Shown here one piece after another: positions 53,043 to 60,400 of a stretch of 64,000 bases of DNA. The stretch covers positions 4,950,001 through 5,014,000 of the forward strand of contig NZ_CP150290.1 in NCBI RefSeq assembly GCF_038051995.1. Reading direction: 5' to 3'. The notes under the pieces were generated by a model that worked only from the letters and a program-made list of their open reading frames with translations, did not search any database and was not told the DNA's origin. This DNA is from Paenibacillus sp. FSL H8-0537. Its GTDB lineage: Bacteria; Bacillota; Bacilli; Paenibacillales; Paenibacillaceae. Each line of letters starts with the position of its first letter. Position 1 is the first letter of the stretch. The position numbers and the translations under genes are program-made.

Positions 53043-53420
53043 ATGAGCTTTCTAGGGCATGTCGTTCGGTTCATCGTAGCAGCTCTTGTGTTAATGCTTG
53101 TGGGCTTGCTTGTGCCACAATTCAGCGTAGGCGGTTTTTGGAGCGCTTTAATGCTGGCTATCGTCATTGCCGTGCTGGGCTGGATTATCGAAGCGATTTT
53201 TGGCAAAAAGGTTACACCGTTTGGACGGGGCATCGTCGGCTTCATCGCCAGCGTCGTCGTCATCTGGATCGCCCAATTCATCGTCAGCGGCGTTTCAGTC
53301 ACTTGGCTCGGTGCCATTCTGGCTGCGCTCGTTATCGGGATTATCGACTTGTTCATTCCCGTCAGCACGCCATATGAAGCCGGACGCTCCGATCACGACC
53401 GCCGCAGCAGCGACCATTAA
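53043..53420 (+). CDS. Phage-holin-like small membrane protein (YvlD family)
   Basis: 125 residues from ATG 53043 behind AAGGAGGTTG. Four hydrophobic helices (VVRFIVAALVLMLVGLLVPQF, LMLAIVIAVLGWIIEAIFG, GIVGFIASVVVIWIAQFIV, LGAILAALVIGIIDLFIP) match the Phage_holin_4_2/YvlD group. The short polar tail is basic-acidic. Family members are stress-related membrane proteins rather than true holins. Monocistronic. Confidence 0.85.
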   Translation: MSFLGHVVRFIVAALVLMLVGLLVPQFSVGGFWSALMLAIVIAVLGWIIEAIFGKKVTPFGRGIVGFIASVVVIWIAQFIVSGVSVTWLGAILAALVIGIIDLFIPVSTPYEAGRSDHDRRSSDH

Positions 53421-53464
53421 TGAATTAATCGCTTTGCGTCATCAGCGGAAGCCACGTGCTTGTC

Positions 53465-53508
53465 AGCCCTTTCCTGTCGCTCCTTGAGTGATGGGCAAGG
53501 GCTTTTTC
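53465..53508 (+). terminator. Terminator after the YvlD-like gene
   Basis: AGCCCTT pairs with AAGGGCT, followed by TTTT; long loop. Moderate. Confidence 0.55.
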
Positions 53509-53634
53509 ATCAAGCCATTCAACAATTTGTCACCTTCTGATGCTGTCAGTTTGGGAAAATTGGGTTACAATAATAGCGATGCGAAAAAAAATTCCGAATT
53601 ATAAAGCGTGTAAGCAGAAAGGGAGCCGAACAAG

Positions 53635-54006
53635 ATGAAAAAGTGGATTTTTCTTGCTGCCGTGATGTGCCTTGTTGCAATCATTGCCGCATGCGGGACA
53701 AGCGGGGGAGCAAGCGAAGCGGGCGGCGTTATAGATACAGATGCCAGTGCCGCCGAAGTCATTGTCAAAGCAAAGAGCTGGGAATTTGAGCAAACCGAAT
53801 ATAAGATCAAGCAGGGCGAGGCCGTTAACCTTAAGCTTGAATCAACGGATGGCGTCCATGGCATCCAAGTTACCAAAACCGATATTACGATTCCAAACAA
53901 TAAATCCAAAACCATTTCGCTAAAAGCTGGCGAATACACAATCGTATGCAACGTGCCGTGTGGTACAGGCCATACTAAAATGCAAGCGAAGCTTATTGTT
54001 GAATAA
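53635..54006 (+). CDS. Lipoprotein with a CuA-type cupredoxin domain
   Basis: 123 residues. A lipoprotein signal (basic start, hydrophobic core, lipobox IAAC with Cys20) is followed by a Gly/Ala/Ser linker and a cupredoxin domain of about 85 residues. The CuA ligand set of cytochrome oxidase subunit II is complete in pattern: His75 in DGVHGIQV, then Cys105, Cys109, His113 and Met116 in CNVPCGTGHTKM. There are no membrane helices and no other oxidase genes, so this is a free-standing electron-transfer or copper-handling protein on the outer face of the membrane. Followed by a strong terminator. Confidence 0.85.
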   Translation: MKKWIFLAAVMCLVAIIAACGTSGGASEAGGVIDTDASAAEVIVKAKSWEFEQTEYKIKQGEAVNLKLESTDGVHGIQVTKTDITIPNNKSKTISLKAGEYTIVCNVPCGTGHTKMQAKLIVE

Positions 54007-54044
54007 ATGGATTTGAATTGGGGCTTCTTGAATCCCGCAACCAG

Positions 54045-54086
54045 CCGCCAGTGCTCACCTTTGTGTGAACACTGGCGGTTTTATTG
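54045..54086 (+). terminator. Intrinsic terminator after the CuA lipoprotein
   Basis: CCGCCAGTG (54045-54053) pairs with CACTGGCGG (54069-54077), followed by TTTTATTGTTTTT. From 54087 to 54377 no supportable gene is seen. Confidence 0.88.
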
Positions 54087-54377
54087 TTTTTGCTTGAAAA
54101 AAATAGTAATCAGACATGAGCAAAAGAACAAGCCACAGCCATGGATGAAATGATAAAGTCTTGGGCTGGCGCCGAATTTGATGCACGCATAAAACATGGC
54201 GATGTGTTTATGATTTTTCCGATAATGGACTGAAATATCATTTTTCTTTTGCTGCTCTTTAAGAAAAATTGATAACTGCCGCACTTTCGCTTCCCGCTTC
54301 CCTTTGATAAGATGGTCATGATAGCTAAAAGTTAGCGCTTACGATTTTTTCTTGCAAAAGCCGAAGGGAGTGATACG

Positions 54378-55058
54378 ATGAGCCTTTTAAATGGGCGTGT
54401 GGCAATGGTAAGCGGCGCAGGCAGCGGGCTCGGAAGAGCCGCTTCTCTATCGTTCGCAAAAGAAGGCGCAGAGGTCGTACTGCTTGGCCGTCGTTTGAAC
54501 AAGCTCGAAGAAACCTTTGAGGCGATAAAGAAAGCTACCGGACGGGAAGCGCTTGTTATACCTACGGATATCACCAACGAACAGCAAATAAAGCAAGCGG
54601 TAACTCTAGCTGTCGACAAATGGGGTAAAATTGACATTTTACTCAATAATGCCGCTGTGCTGGAGTCTGGCCATGTCATTGAGCTGACTTCAGAAAACTG
54701 GCATACGCAGGTCGCTACCAATTTGACAGGACCCTTTTATTTATCCAGAGCTGTCATTCCCTTTATGCGCAAAGAACGCTATGGACGCATCATTAATATT
54801 ACGTCGGGCCTTTCCTGGAACGGTGCCGGAGGATATGGCGCCTACAGTGCAGCCAAAGCTGGCCTTGAGTCGCTAACCCGGACTCTAGCTGATGAAGAAC
54901 ATGAATATGGCATTCTCATTAATTTATACAACCCTGGCACGCTTCGCACCGAAATGCATGCCACGGGCAAGGACCCGGCAGTTGTCACACCCGATTTGCT
55001 GCGGCTCGCAAGCCTGCCTCGCGGCGGGCCAACAGGCAGTACGGTCAGCTATGGTTAA
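54378..55058 (+). CDS. Short-chain dehydrogenase/reductase
   Basis: 226 residues. Cofactor motif SGAGSGLGRAA near residue 12, LLNNAAVL near 88, and catalytic Ser-Tyr-Lys in INITSGLSWNGAGGYGAYSAAKAG. The C-terminus is short but has a PGTLRTEMH segment. It resembles FabG/GlcDH-type classical SDRs. ATG 54378 follows GAAGGGAG by 7 nt. Substrate unknown; monocistronic with a perfect terminator after it. Confidence 0.87.
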   Translation: MSLLNGRVAMVSGAGSGLGRAASLSFAKEGAEVVLLGRRLNKLEETFEAIKKATGREALVIPTDITNEQQIKQAVTLAVDKWGKIDILLNNAAVLESGHVIELTSENWHTQVATNLTGPFYLSRAVIPFMRKERYGRIINITSGLSWNGAGGYGAYSAAKAGLESLTRTLADEEHEYGILINLYNPGTLRTEMHATGKDPAVVTPDLLRLASLPRGGPTGSTVSYG

Positions 55059-55080
55059 TTAGGTGAGACGCTATTAATAA

Positions 55081-55137
55081 AAATCCCATGAAAGAAGCAC
55101 GGGCAATGGCTCGCTGCTTCTTTCATGGGATTTTTTT
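55081..55137. terminator. Strong bidirectional terminator
   Basis: ATCCCATGAAAGAAGCA and TGCTTCTTTCATGGGAT form a perfect 17-bp stem with T-runs on both strands. Confidence 0.92.
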
Positions 55138-55160
55138 GCGCCTACGCAGCGCGATATGCA

Positions 55161-55212
55161 AAAAAATCCGTTTATCTTAGCTTTTCCGGCACACCGGGCT
55201 GGATAAACGGAT
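55161..55212 (-). terminator. Terminator of the giant zapA-type gene
   Basis: ATCCGTTTATC (55166-55176) and GATAAACGGAT (55202-55212) pair, with an inner CCGG stem; on the minus strand TTTTTT follows. Confidence 0.8.
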
Positions 55213-55225
55213 CATTTGTCATAGG

Positions 55226-58200
55226 CTAGCTTTGCTCGATTAGCTCAATCCATTCATTGTATTCGTTTTGCAGCAAGGAGTACTCATGTGCCAGCTTGCC
55301 GTGCTCGATAGAAAGCTTCTCATGCTCTGCTCTGAGCTGCTCCGTCGATTGAACGGCCTCAGACCATTCCAGTTCAAGCTGCTGCCTGCGTTGATCAACT
55401 TGCTCGCTCTGCTGGACTGCCGCAGCGGCTTGCGCCAAAGCTGCCTCCAGCTGCTCCTTCAAATGCCCCTCGCCAGCTTGCCGCTCGGACTCCGCCGCAA
55501 CCATACGGTTAATTTCATCTGTCAATTGCTCGGAGTGCTTGCGCTCTTGCTCCATTTGCTCATCCAGTTCCTGCTGTTTATGAAGTAAAGCCTCGAGCTG
55601 CTGAGCTGCAATTCGCTCTCGTGCCGCAATCAATTCAAGCTGCTCTGTAAGCTCCTGCTCATGCCTTGCCAGCTGTCCCAGCCTTTCGTCCATCTCCAGC
55701 TCATGGAACTCTGCCTGTTCTACTTTTGCCTGAAGCTCCTCCAGCTTGCTTTGCCAAGCAGCCTGTTCATCCTTGCGGTGCTGCTGCGCTCTCAGCTCCT
55801 GTTCACGGTAAAGCTCGTCGAACTGCTGCTTCTGCTGCTCTATTAGACTAGCATATTCAGCTTGCTTCTCGTGAAGCTGCTTCCTTAACTCCGAGCAATC
55901 ACGTTCCAGCTGCTCTGACTGCTCCAGTTGTTCAAGCTTCAACAACTCCAGCTGATCGGCAAAATCCTGCTTGAGCTGGCTCGCAACCTCATCGCGCTGC
56001 TGTTCCAGCATAGCAAGCTGCCGCTGATGCTCCTGTGCAAGCTCTGCTTGAACAGCTTCACTTTCCCGCTGCTTGGCTTCGAGCGCTTGTTCCTGCTCAC
56101 GAAGCTTGAGCGTAAGCTCTGCCTGAGCAGCATCGCCCTCACGCTTCCTTGCCTCCAGTGCTTGCTGCTGCTCACGAAGCTGCAGCTCAAGCGCTTCACG
56201 CTCTTCTTCAAGCTGGATTTCGAACTCCAGCTGTTTTTCTTCCGCATTGTTTTTCCATTCTTCATGAAGCCGCGCTTGGGCCTCAAGCTGCTGTTCAAAT
56301 GCCATAAGCCGCTCTCGATACTGCTGCTCCTGCTCACTTCTAGCCTGCTCATAGTGAGCTTGACGATCTTGCTGCAGCTGCTGAAGCTTGCTGAGCTCTT
56401 CCTCCAGCTCCATAACACGCAATTCAGCCTCATCCGCTTTAGCCGCTTCATTCGCCAAATATTTAGCCTGCTCAGCGATTTGCGCTTCTGCTTCCTTTAA
56501 TCGATTGCCTAGCTGCGCACGCGTCTCGGCATGCTGCTCATTTATGACATGCAGCTCGTCCAACTGCTGGCGAATTTCGCCAAGCTCCGCGTCACGCTCC
56601 AGGCGCTCTTGCTCTAGAACTGCAAGGGAGGAGCGCAATGCTTCTTCCTGTTCCATAGCCTGCAACAAGTGGTCATCTGCCACGGTAATACGCTGTTCAA
56701 GCGCAGCTTTTTCCTTGGCAGCTTTCTCTTGAAGCTCGGCAACAGCTGTTTGCATCTTAGCCCGTTCTTCTTCCCAATTTTTATATCGCAGCGCGAGATC
56801 AGCCTTCAAGGCTTGCTCCTGCTCCGTTAACTCTTTCATATGTGTGGAAACCAGTTTTTCGACATTAGCCGATGCTTCCGCAAGCAGACGCTGCTCATGC
56901 TCGTCAAGCTGCTGCTGCTGCTGCTGCGCCGCACTAGACAGCTCCAGCTTCCATTCCTCTTCACGCTGCTCATGCTTCGCCTGCCAGCTCTGCTCCAGCT
57001 GTATGACACGCTCAGCTAGCTGATGTGCAGCAAGCTCTAGCGCTTGGGCTTTAGCTGCACGCTCAGCAGACAACACCGCTTCCGCTTCTTCAAGCAGCTC
57101 TGCCGCCGTTGCCTGCTCGCGTTGCAATTCTGCTTGAGCTGAAGCTTCCAGTTCCGCTAGCTTCGCAGCCGCTTCTGCACGTTCGAGTTCGACGCGAGCT
57201 CGCGCTGCTGCTTCGGCTTCTGCCACCTTCGCTGCTGCTTCCGCTTGCTCGCGTGCAAGCCTCTCGTCTGCGGCACTCTTCTCCTCCGCAAGCTTCAATG
57301 CTGCATCAGCCTGCTCATGCTCCAATTGCTCCTGCAAAGCTTTCTCGACCTCAGCAAGCCTAGCCAATGCTTGGGAACGTACGCGCTCCAGTTGCGCTTG
57401 TGCAGACGCTTCCGCCTCTGTCAAAAGCTCCGTAGCTGCCGCACGTTCTTGCTCCAGCGCCTTTTCCGCTGCTGCTTTTGCTTCAAGCAGCTTCACTTCA
57501 GCTACTGCCCGTTCACGCTCCAGTTGCTCCTCGGCAGCTTGCACTGCCGCTTCTGCTGCTGCAAGCTTGGCCGCCGCTTCCTCACGCTCGCGCTTCAGCA
57601 GCTCTTCCGCGACGTTCTGCGCTTCTGCGAGTTTCGCAGCAGCAGCTTCGCGCTCCCGCGCAACCTCTCTTGCCGCGATGCTTCTTGCTTCGCTGGCTAT
57701 GGCCTCGGCTTCCGCCAGTTTTGCAGCTGCTTCGGCACGTTCGCGCTCCAACTGCTCCTGAGCAGAAGCTTCCGCCTCCGTCAACAGCTCCGTCGCTGCC
57801 GCGCGTTCCTGCTCTAGCTCCGCTTTTGCTTCCAGCAGCTTCGCTTCCGCCTCTGCCTGCTCGCGTTCCTGCTTCGCCTTCGCAGCCGCTTCTGCTGCCG
57901 CCAAGCTTGCAGCCGCTTCCGCGCGCGTCTCCGCAAGCGCTGCTTCCGCTCTGCTCCGCACTTCCGCCAGCCCCGCGGCGGCTGCCTCGCGCTCCTGCGC
58001 AAGCTGCTCCTCGGCGATGATTTCCGCCTCGATCAGCTTTTCCTCTACTTCCGCTATTTTCGCTGCCGTCTCGGAAATTTTCGCTTCCGCTTCGGTCAGC
58101 TTCGCTGCAGCTTCAGCACGTTCACGCGCAAGCATCGCTTCTGCCCCACTCTGCGCTTCTGCAAGCTTCGCTGCCGCTGCTTCACGCTCTCTCGCAAGCT

Positions 58201-59626
58201 GCTCCTGCGCAGAGGCTTCAGCTTCGTTCAGCTTTTCAACCACTTCCGCGAGCCGCTCTGCCGCTTCGGCGCGCTCGCGCTCCAGCTGCTCCTCGGCGAT
58301 GATTTCCGCCTCGATCAGCTTTTCGGCTGCTTCCGCACGCTCCCGCTCTAGCTCCGCTGACGCAGCGCTTTTCGCTTCCGCCAGCTTCGCTTCTGCTTCC
58401 GCACGCTCCCGCTCAAGCTCCTCTAACGCCGCGCTCTTCGCCTCCGCCAGCTTCGCTTCTGCTTCCGCACGCTCCCGCTCAAGCTCCGCTGACGCTGCGC
58501 TCTTCGCCTCCGCCAGCTTCGCTTCTGCTTCCGCACACTCCCGCTCAAGCTCCTCTAACGCCGCGCTCTTCGCCTCCGCCAGCTTCGCTTCTGCTTCCGC
58601 ACGCTCCCGCTCAAGCTCCTCTGACGCTGCGCTCTTCGCCTCCGCAAGCTTCGCTTCTGCTTCTACTCGCTCCCACTCTAGCGCCTCATCTGCTGCGCTC
58701 TTCGCCTCCGCCAGCTTCGTTTCTGCTTCCGCACGCTCCCGCTCAAGCTCCTCTGACGCTGCGCTCTTCGCCTCCGCAAGCTTCGCTTCTGCTTCTACTC
58801 GCTCCCACTCTAGCGCCTCATCTGCTGCGCTCTTCGCCTCCGCCAGCTTCGTTTCTAATACACCAAGCTTCGCTTCCGCTTCCGCGCGCTCTCGTTCCAG
58901 CAGCTCTTCCGCGACGATTTCCGCTTCAATCAGCTTTTCGGCTGCTTCCGCCAGCTTCGCAGCCGCAGCAACACGCTCGCGCGCCACCTGCTCCTCGGCA
59001 GCAGCCTCGGCTTCCGCAAGCTTTTCCGCTGCACTAGCCTGCTCCCGCGCAAGCGCGCCTTCAAGCGTCAGCTTCTGGGCAGCAAGCGTCTCCGACGCTT
59101 CCTCGCGCTGACGCGCAAGCGCTTCCGATGCTTCCTGCTGCTGTGCTGCCAGCCGCTCGTCCGCTTCCGCCAGCATATCCTTCAGCTGATTTTCCGCTTG
59201 AGCAAGCGCATGAATCAGTTCCTCGGCGGCCTTCTTTTTCGCCTGCTCCAGCTCTGATTCAAAAACCTCCTGCAGCTCCTGCAGATCGATTTCCGCCTTT
59301 ACCTGCAAAGCCTGGTACTCCTCGCGCAAGCTTGTCATCATCCCTTGGAGCTCACCAAGCTGCTCGGCAAGCACTAGCCGCTTCGCCTCAGCATCATGCA
59401 GCGACTCATTGTCGCGTCGCAGGCGAAACACTTCCTCGGTCATCTGCACAGCTGCAAGCACTGCGATTCTTGGCAAATCCAGCTGTGGATAACCTTTGGC
59501 AATTTTATTCATGCTATCATCTATCATTCCGGCAATACGCCGCATATATTCTGAGTTGGAATGGCCCTTCAAACGATATTGATGCCCATATATATCAACG
59601 GTTACTACAGTTTGCTCAGTATCCAT
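55226..59626 (-). CDS. Giant ZapA-domain coiled-coil protein
   Basis: 1466 residues. Residues 1-70 are a recognisable ZapA cell-division domain (VTVDIYGHQYRLKG, YMRRIAGMIDDSMNKIA, LDLPRIAVLAAVQMTEEVFRLR). Everything after, about 1390 residues, is an uninterrupted Ala/Glu/Leu/Gln/Lys/Arg-rich helix. Residues about 260-415 are near-exact 22-residue repeats (LAEAKSAASEELERERAEAE). Ordinary ZapA is about 90 residues. The position next to pheT and mutS2 is the normal zapA locus, so this is probably the species' ZapA with an extreme extension. ATG 59626 has AGGAGG ten bases upstream. One reading frame is open throughout, so it is not an assembly of two genes. Confidence 0.88.
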   Translation of the reverse strand: MDTEQTVVTVDIYGHQYRLKGHSNSEYMRRIAGMIDDSMNKIAKGYPQLDLPRIAVLAAVQMTEEVFRLRRDNESLHDAEAKRLVLAEQLGELQGMMTSLREEYQALQVKAEIDLQELQEVFESELEQAKKKAAEELIHALAQAENQLKDMLAEADERLAAQQQEASEALARQREEASETLAAQKLTLEGALAREQASAAEKLAEAEAAAEEQVARERVAAAAKLAEAAEKLIEAEIVAEELLERERAEAEAKLGVLETKLAEAKSAADEALEWERVEAEAKLAEAKSAASEELERERAEAETKLAEAKSAADEALEWERVEAEAKLAEAKSAASEELERERAEAEAKLAEAKSAALEELERECAEAEAKLAEAKSAASAELERERAEAEAKLAEAKSAALEELERERAEAEAKLAEAKSAASAELERERAEAAEKLIEAEIIAEEQLERERAEAAERLAEVVEKLNEAEASAQEQLAREREAAAAKLAEAQSGAEAMLARERAEAAAKLTEAEAKISETAAKIAEVEEKLIEAEIIAEEQLAQEREAAAAGLAEVRSRAEAALAETRAEAAASLAAAEAAAKAKQEREQAEAEAKLLEAKAELEQERAAATELLTEAEASAQEQLERERAEAAAKLAEAEAIASEARSIAAREVAREREAAAAKLAEAQNVAEELLKREREEAAAKLAAAEAAVQAAEEQLERERAVAEVKLLEAKAAAEKALEQERAAATELLTEAEASAQAQLERVRSQALARLAEVEKALQEQLEHEQADAALKLAEEKSAADERLAREQAEAAAKVAEAEAAARARVELERAEAAAKLAELEASAQAELQREQATAAELLEEAEAVLSAERAAKAQALELAAHQLAERVIQLEQSWQAKHEQREEEWKLELSSAAQQQQQQLDEHEQRLLAEASANVEKLVSTHMKELTEQEQALKADLALRYKNWEEERAKMQTAVAELQEKAAKEKAALEQRITVADDHLLQAMEQEEALRSSLAVLEQERLERDAELGEIRQQLDELHVINEQHAETRAQLGNRLKEAEAQIAEQAKYLANEAAKADEAELRVMELEEELSKLQQLQQDRQAHYEQARSEQEQQYRERLMAFEQQLEAQARLHEEWKNNAEEKQLEFEIQLEEEREALELQLREQQQALEARKREGDAAQAELTLKLREQEQALEAKQRESEAVQAELAQEHQRQLAMLEQQRDEVASQLKQDFADQLELLKLEQLEQSEQLERDCSELRKQLHEKQAEYASLIEQQKQQFDELYREQELRAQQHRKDEQAAWQSKLEELQAKVEQAEFHELEMDERLGQLARHEQELTEQLELIAARERIAAQQLEALLHKQQELDEQMEQERKHSEQLTDEINRMVAAESERQAGEGHLKEQLEAALAQAAAAVQQSEQVDQRRQQLELEWSEAVQSTEQLRAEHEKLSIEHGKLAHEYSLLQNEYNEWIELIEQS
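58381..58842 (-). repeat. 66-bp tandem repeats inside the ZapA-type gene
   Basis: Seven consecutive 66-bp units start at 58381, 58447, 58513, 58579, 58645, 58711 and 58777. The 132-bp block 58579-58710 recurs as 58711-58842 with only one difference that I can see, a sign of recent duplication. Each unit encodes 22 residues, that is two 11-residue (hendecad) turns. Confidence 0.9.
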
Positions 59627-59744
59627 AAAGCATTATCCTCCTATAGGTGTTTCTCGCTCCCTTATCAATCAGCAGGATGGTTTCCCCAATCCTTATATAG
59701 AAGAACATATCACATAGAGTCTTATATTATAGTTGTATTATAGC

Positions 59745-60136
59745 AAGGTGAAACGGCTGTCGCCATCCTTTGGCGGCGCGGCGCGTTTCAGTCCGAGAAA
59801 TATAGAGAAGGGATAGAAACATCATATCCTTTCCTATATTTCAAGGTGAAACGGCTGTCGCCATCCTTTGGCGGCGCGGCGCGTTTCAGTCCGAGAAATA
59901 TAGAGAAGGGATAGAAACATCGTATCCTTTCCTATATTTCAAGGTGAAACGGCTGTCGCCATCCTTTGGCGGTGCGGCGCGTTTCAGTCCGAGAAATATA
60001 GAGAAGGGATAGAAACATCATATCCTTTCCTATATTTCAAGGTGAAACGGCTGTCGCCATCCTTTGGCAGCTCGGCGCGTTTCATTCCAGGAAATATAGA
60101 GAAGGGATAGCTTTAAAATATACCTTCCTATATTTC
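59745..60136. repeat. Four tandem copies of a 98-bp palindromic repeat
   Basis: Units begin at 59745, 59843, 59941 and 60039, exactly 98 bp each. Units 1-3 differ by one or two bases; unit 4 is more diverged. Each contains GAAACG...CGTTTC with inner GCC/GGC arms, and a second hairpin formed by GAAATATAGAGAAGGGAT and ATCCTTTCCTATATTTC. A diverged copy is at 12686-12777. Apart from this array and the pheT terminator the 59627-60400 gap holds no supportable gene. Confidence 0.95.
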
Positions 60137-60340
60137 AAATATAAGTGTAACCGACTGCTTCTGTCTCAGACATGAAGCTTTTCTCATCTTTATATTTCAG
60201 CCCAAAATCCAACACAGACTCGCAAGCAACTATTTATCCATGTTTCAACTAGCAAAAAGAACAAGTTTTGATGACAAAACGACGCGGGCATCTGCCCTGG
60301 AAAAACCGTCCAAAGGCCTGCTCCTGCTCAAAAACAAAGC

Positions 60341-60384
60341 AAAAAGCCGTATCGATAGTCCACAAGGAACTATTTCGATACGGC
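60341..60384 (-). terminator. Terminator of the pheST operon
   Basis: GCCGTATCG (60346-60354) and CGATACGGC (60376-60384) pair, with an inner AGT/ACT; TTTTTGC follows on the minus strand. Confidence 0.85.
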
Positions 60385-60400
60385 GTGGAAGGTTTCCTGC

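Noticed and set aside
54081..54284. 67-codon minus-strand frame
   Set aside because: It overlaps the terminator of the CuA lipoprotein gene, has no good ribosome site and no recognisable domain.
55268..59111. Long plus-strand open frames opposite the giant ZapA-type gene (for example 58017-59111)
   Set aside because: Their Ser/Ala/Arg-rich low-complexity products are reverse-frame shadows of the Ala/Glu repeats; they lack ribosome sites and the minus strand has a ZapA domain, a ribosome site and a terminator.
59745..60136. CRISPR array
   Set aside because: The units are contiguous with no unique spacers and no cas genes; it is a tandem repeat.
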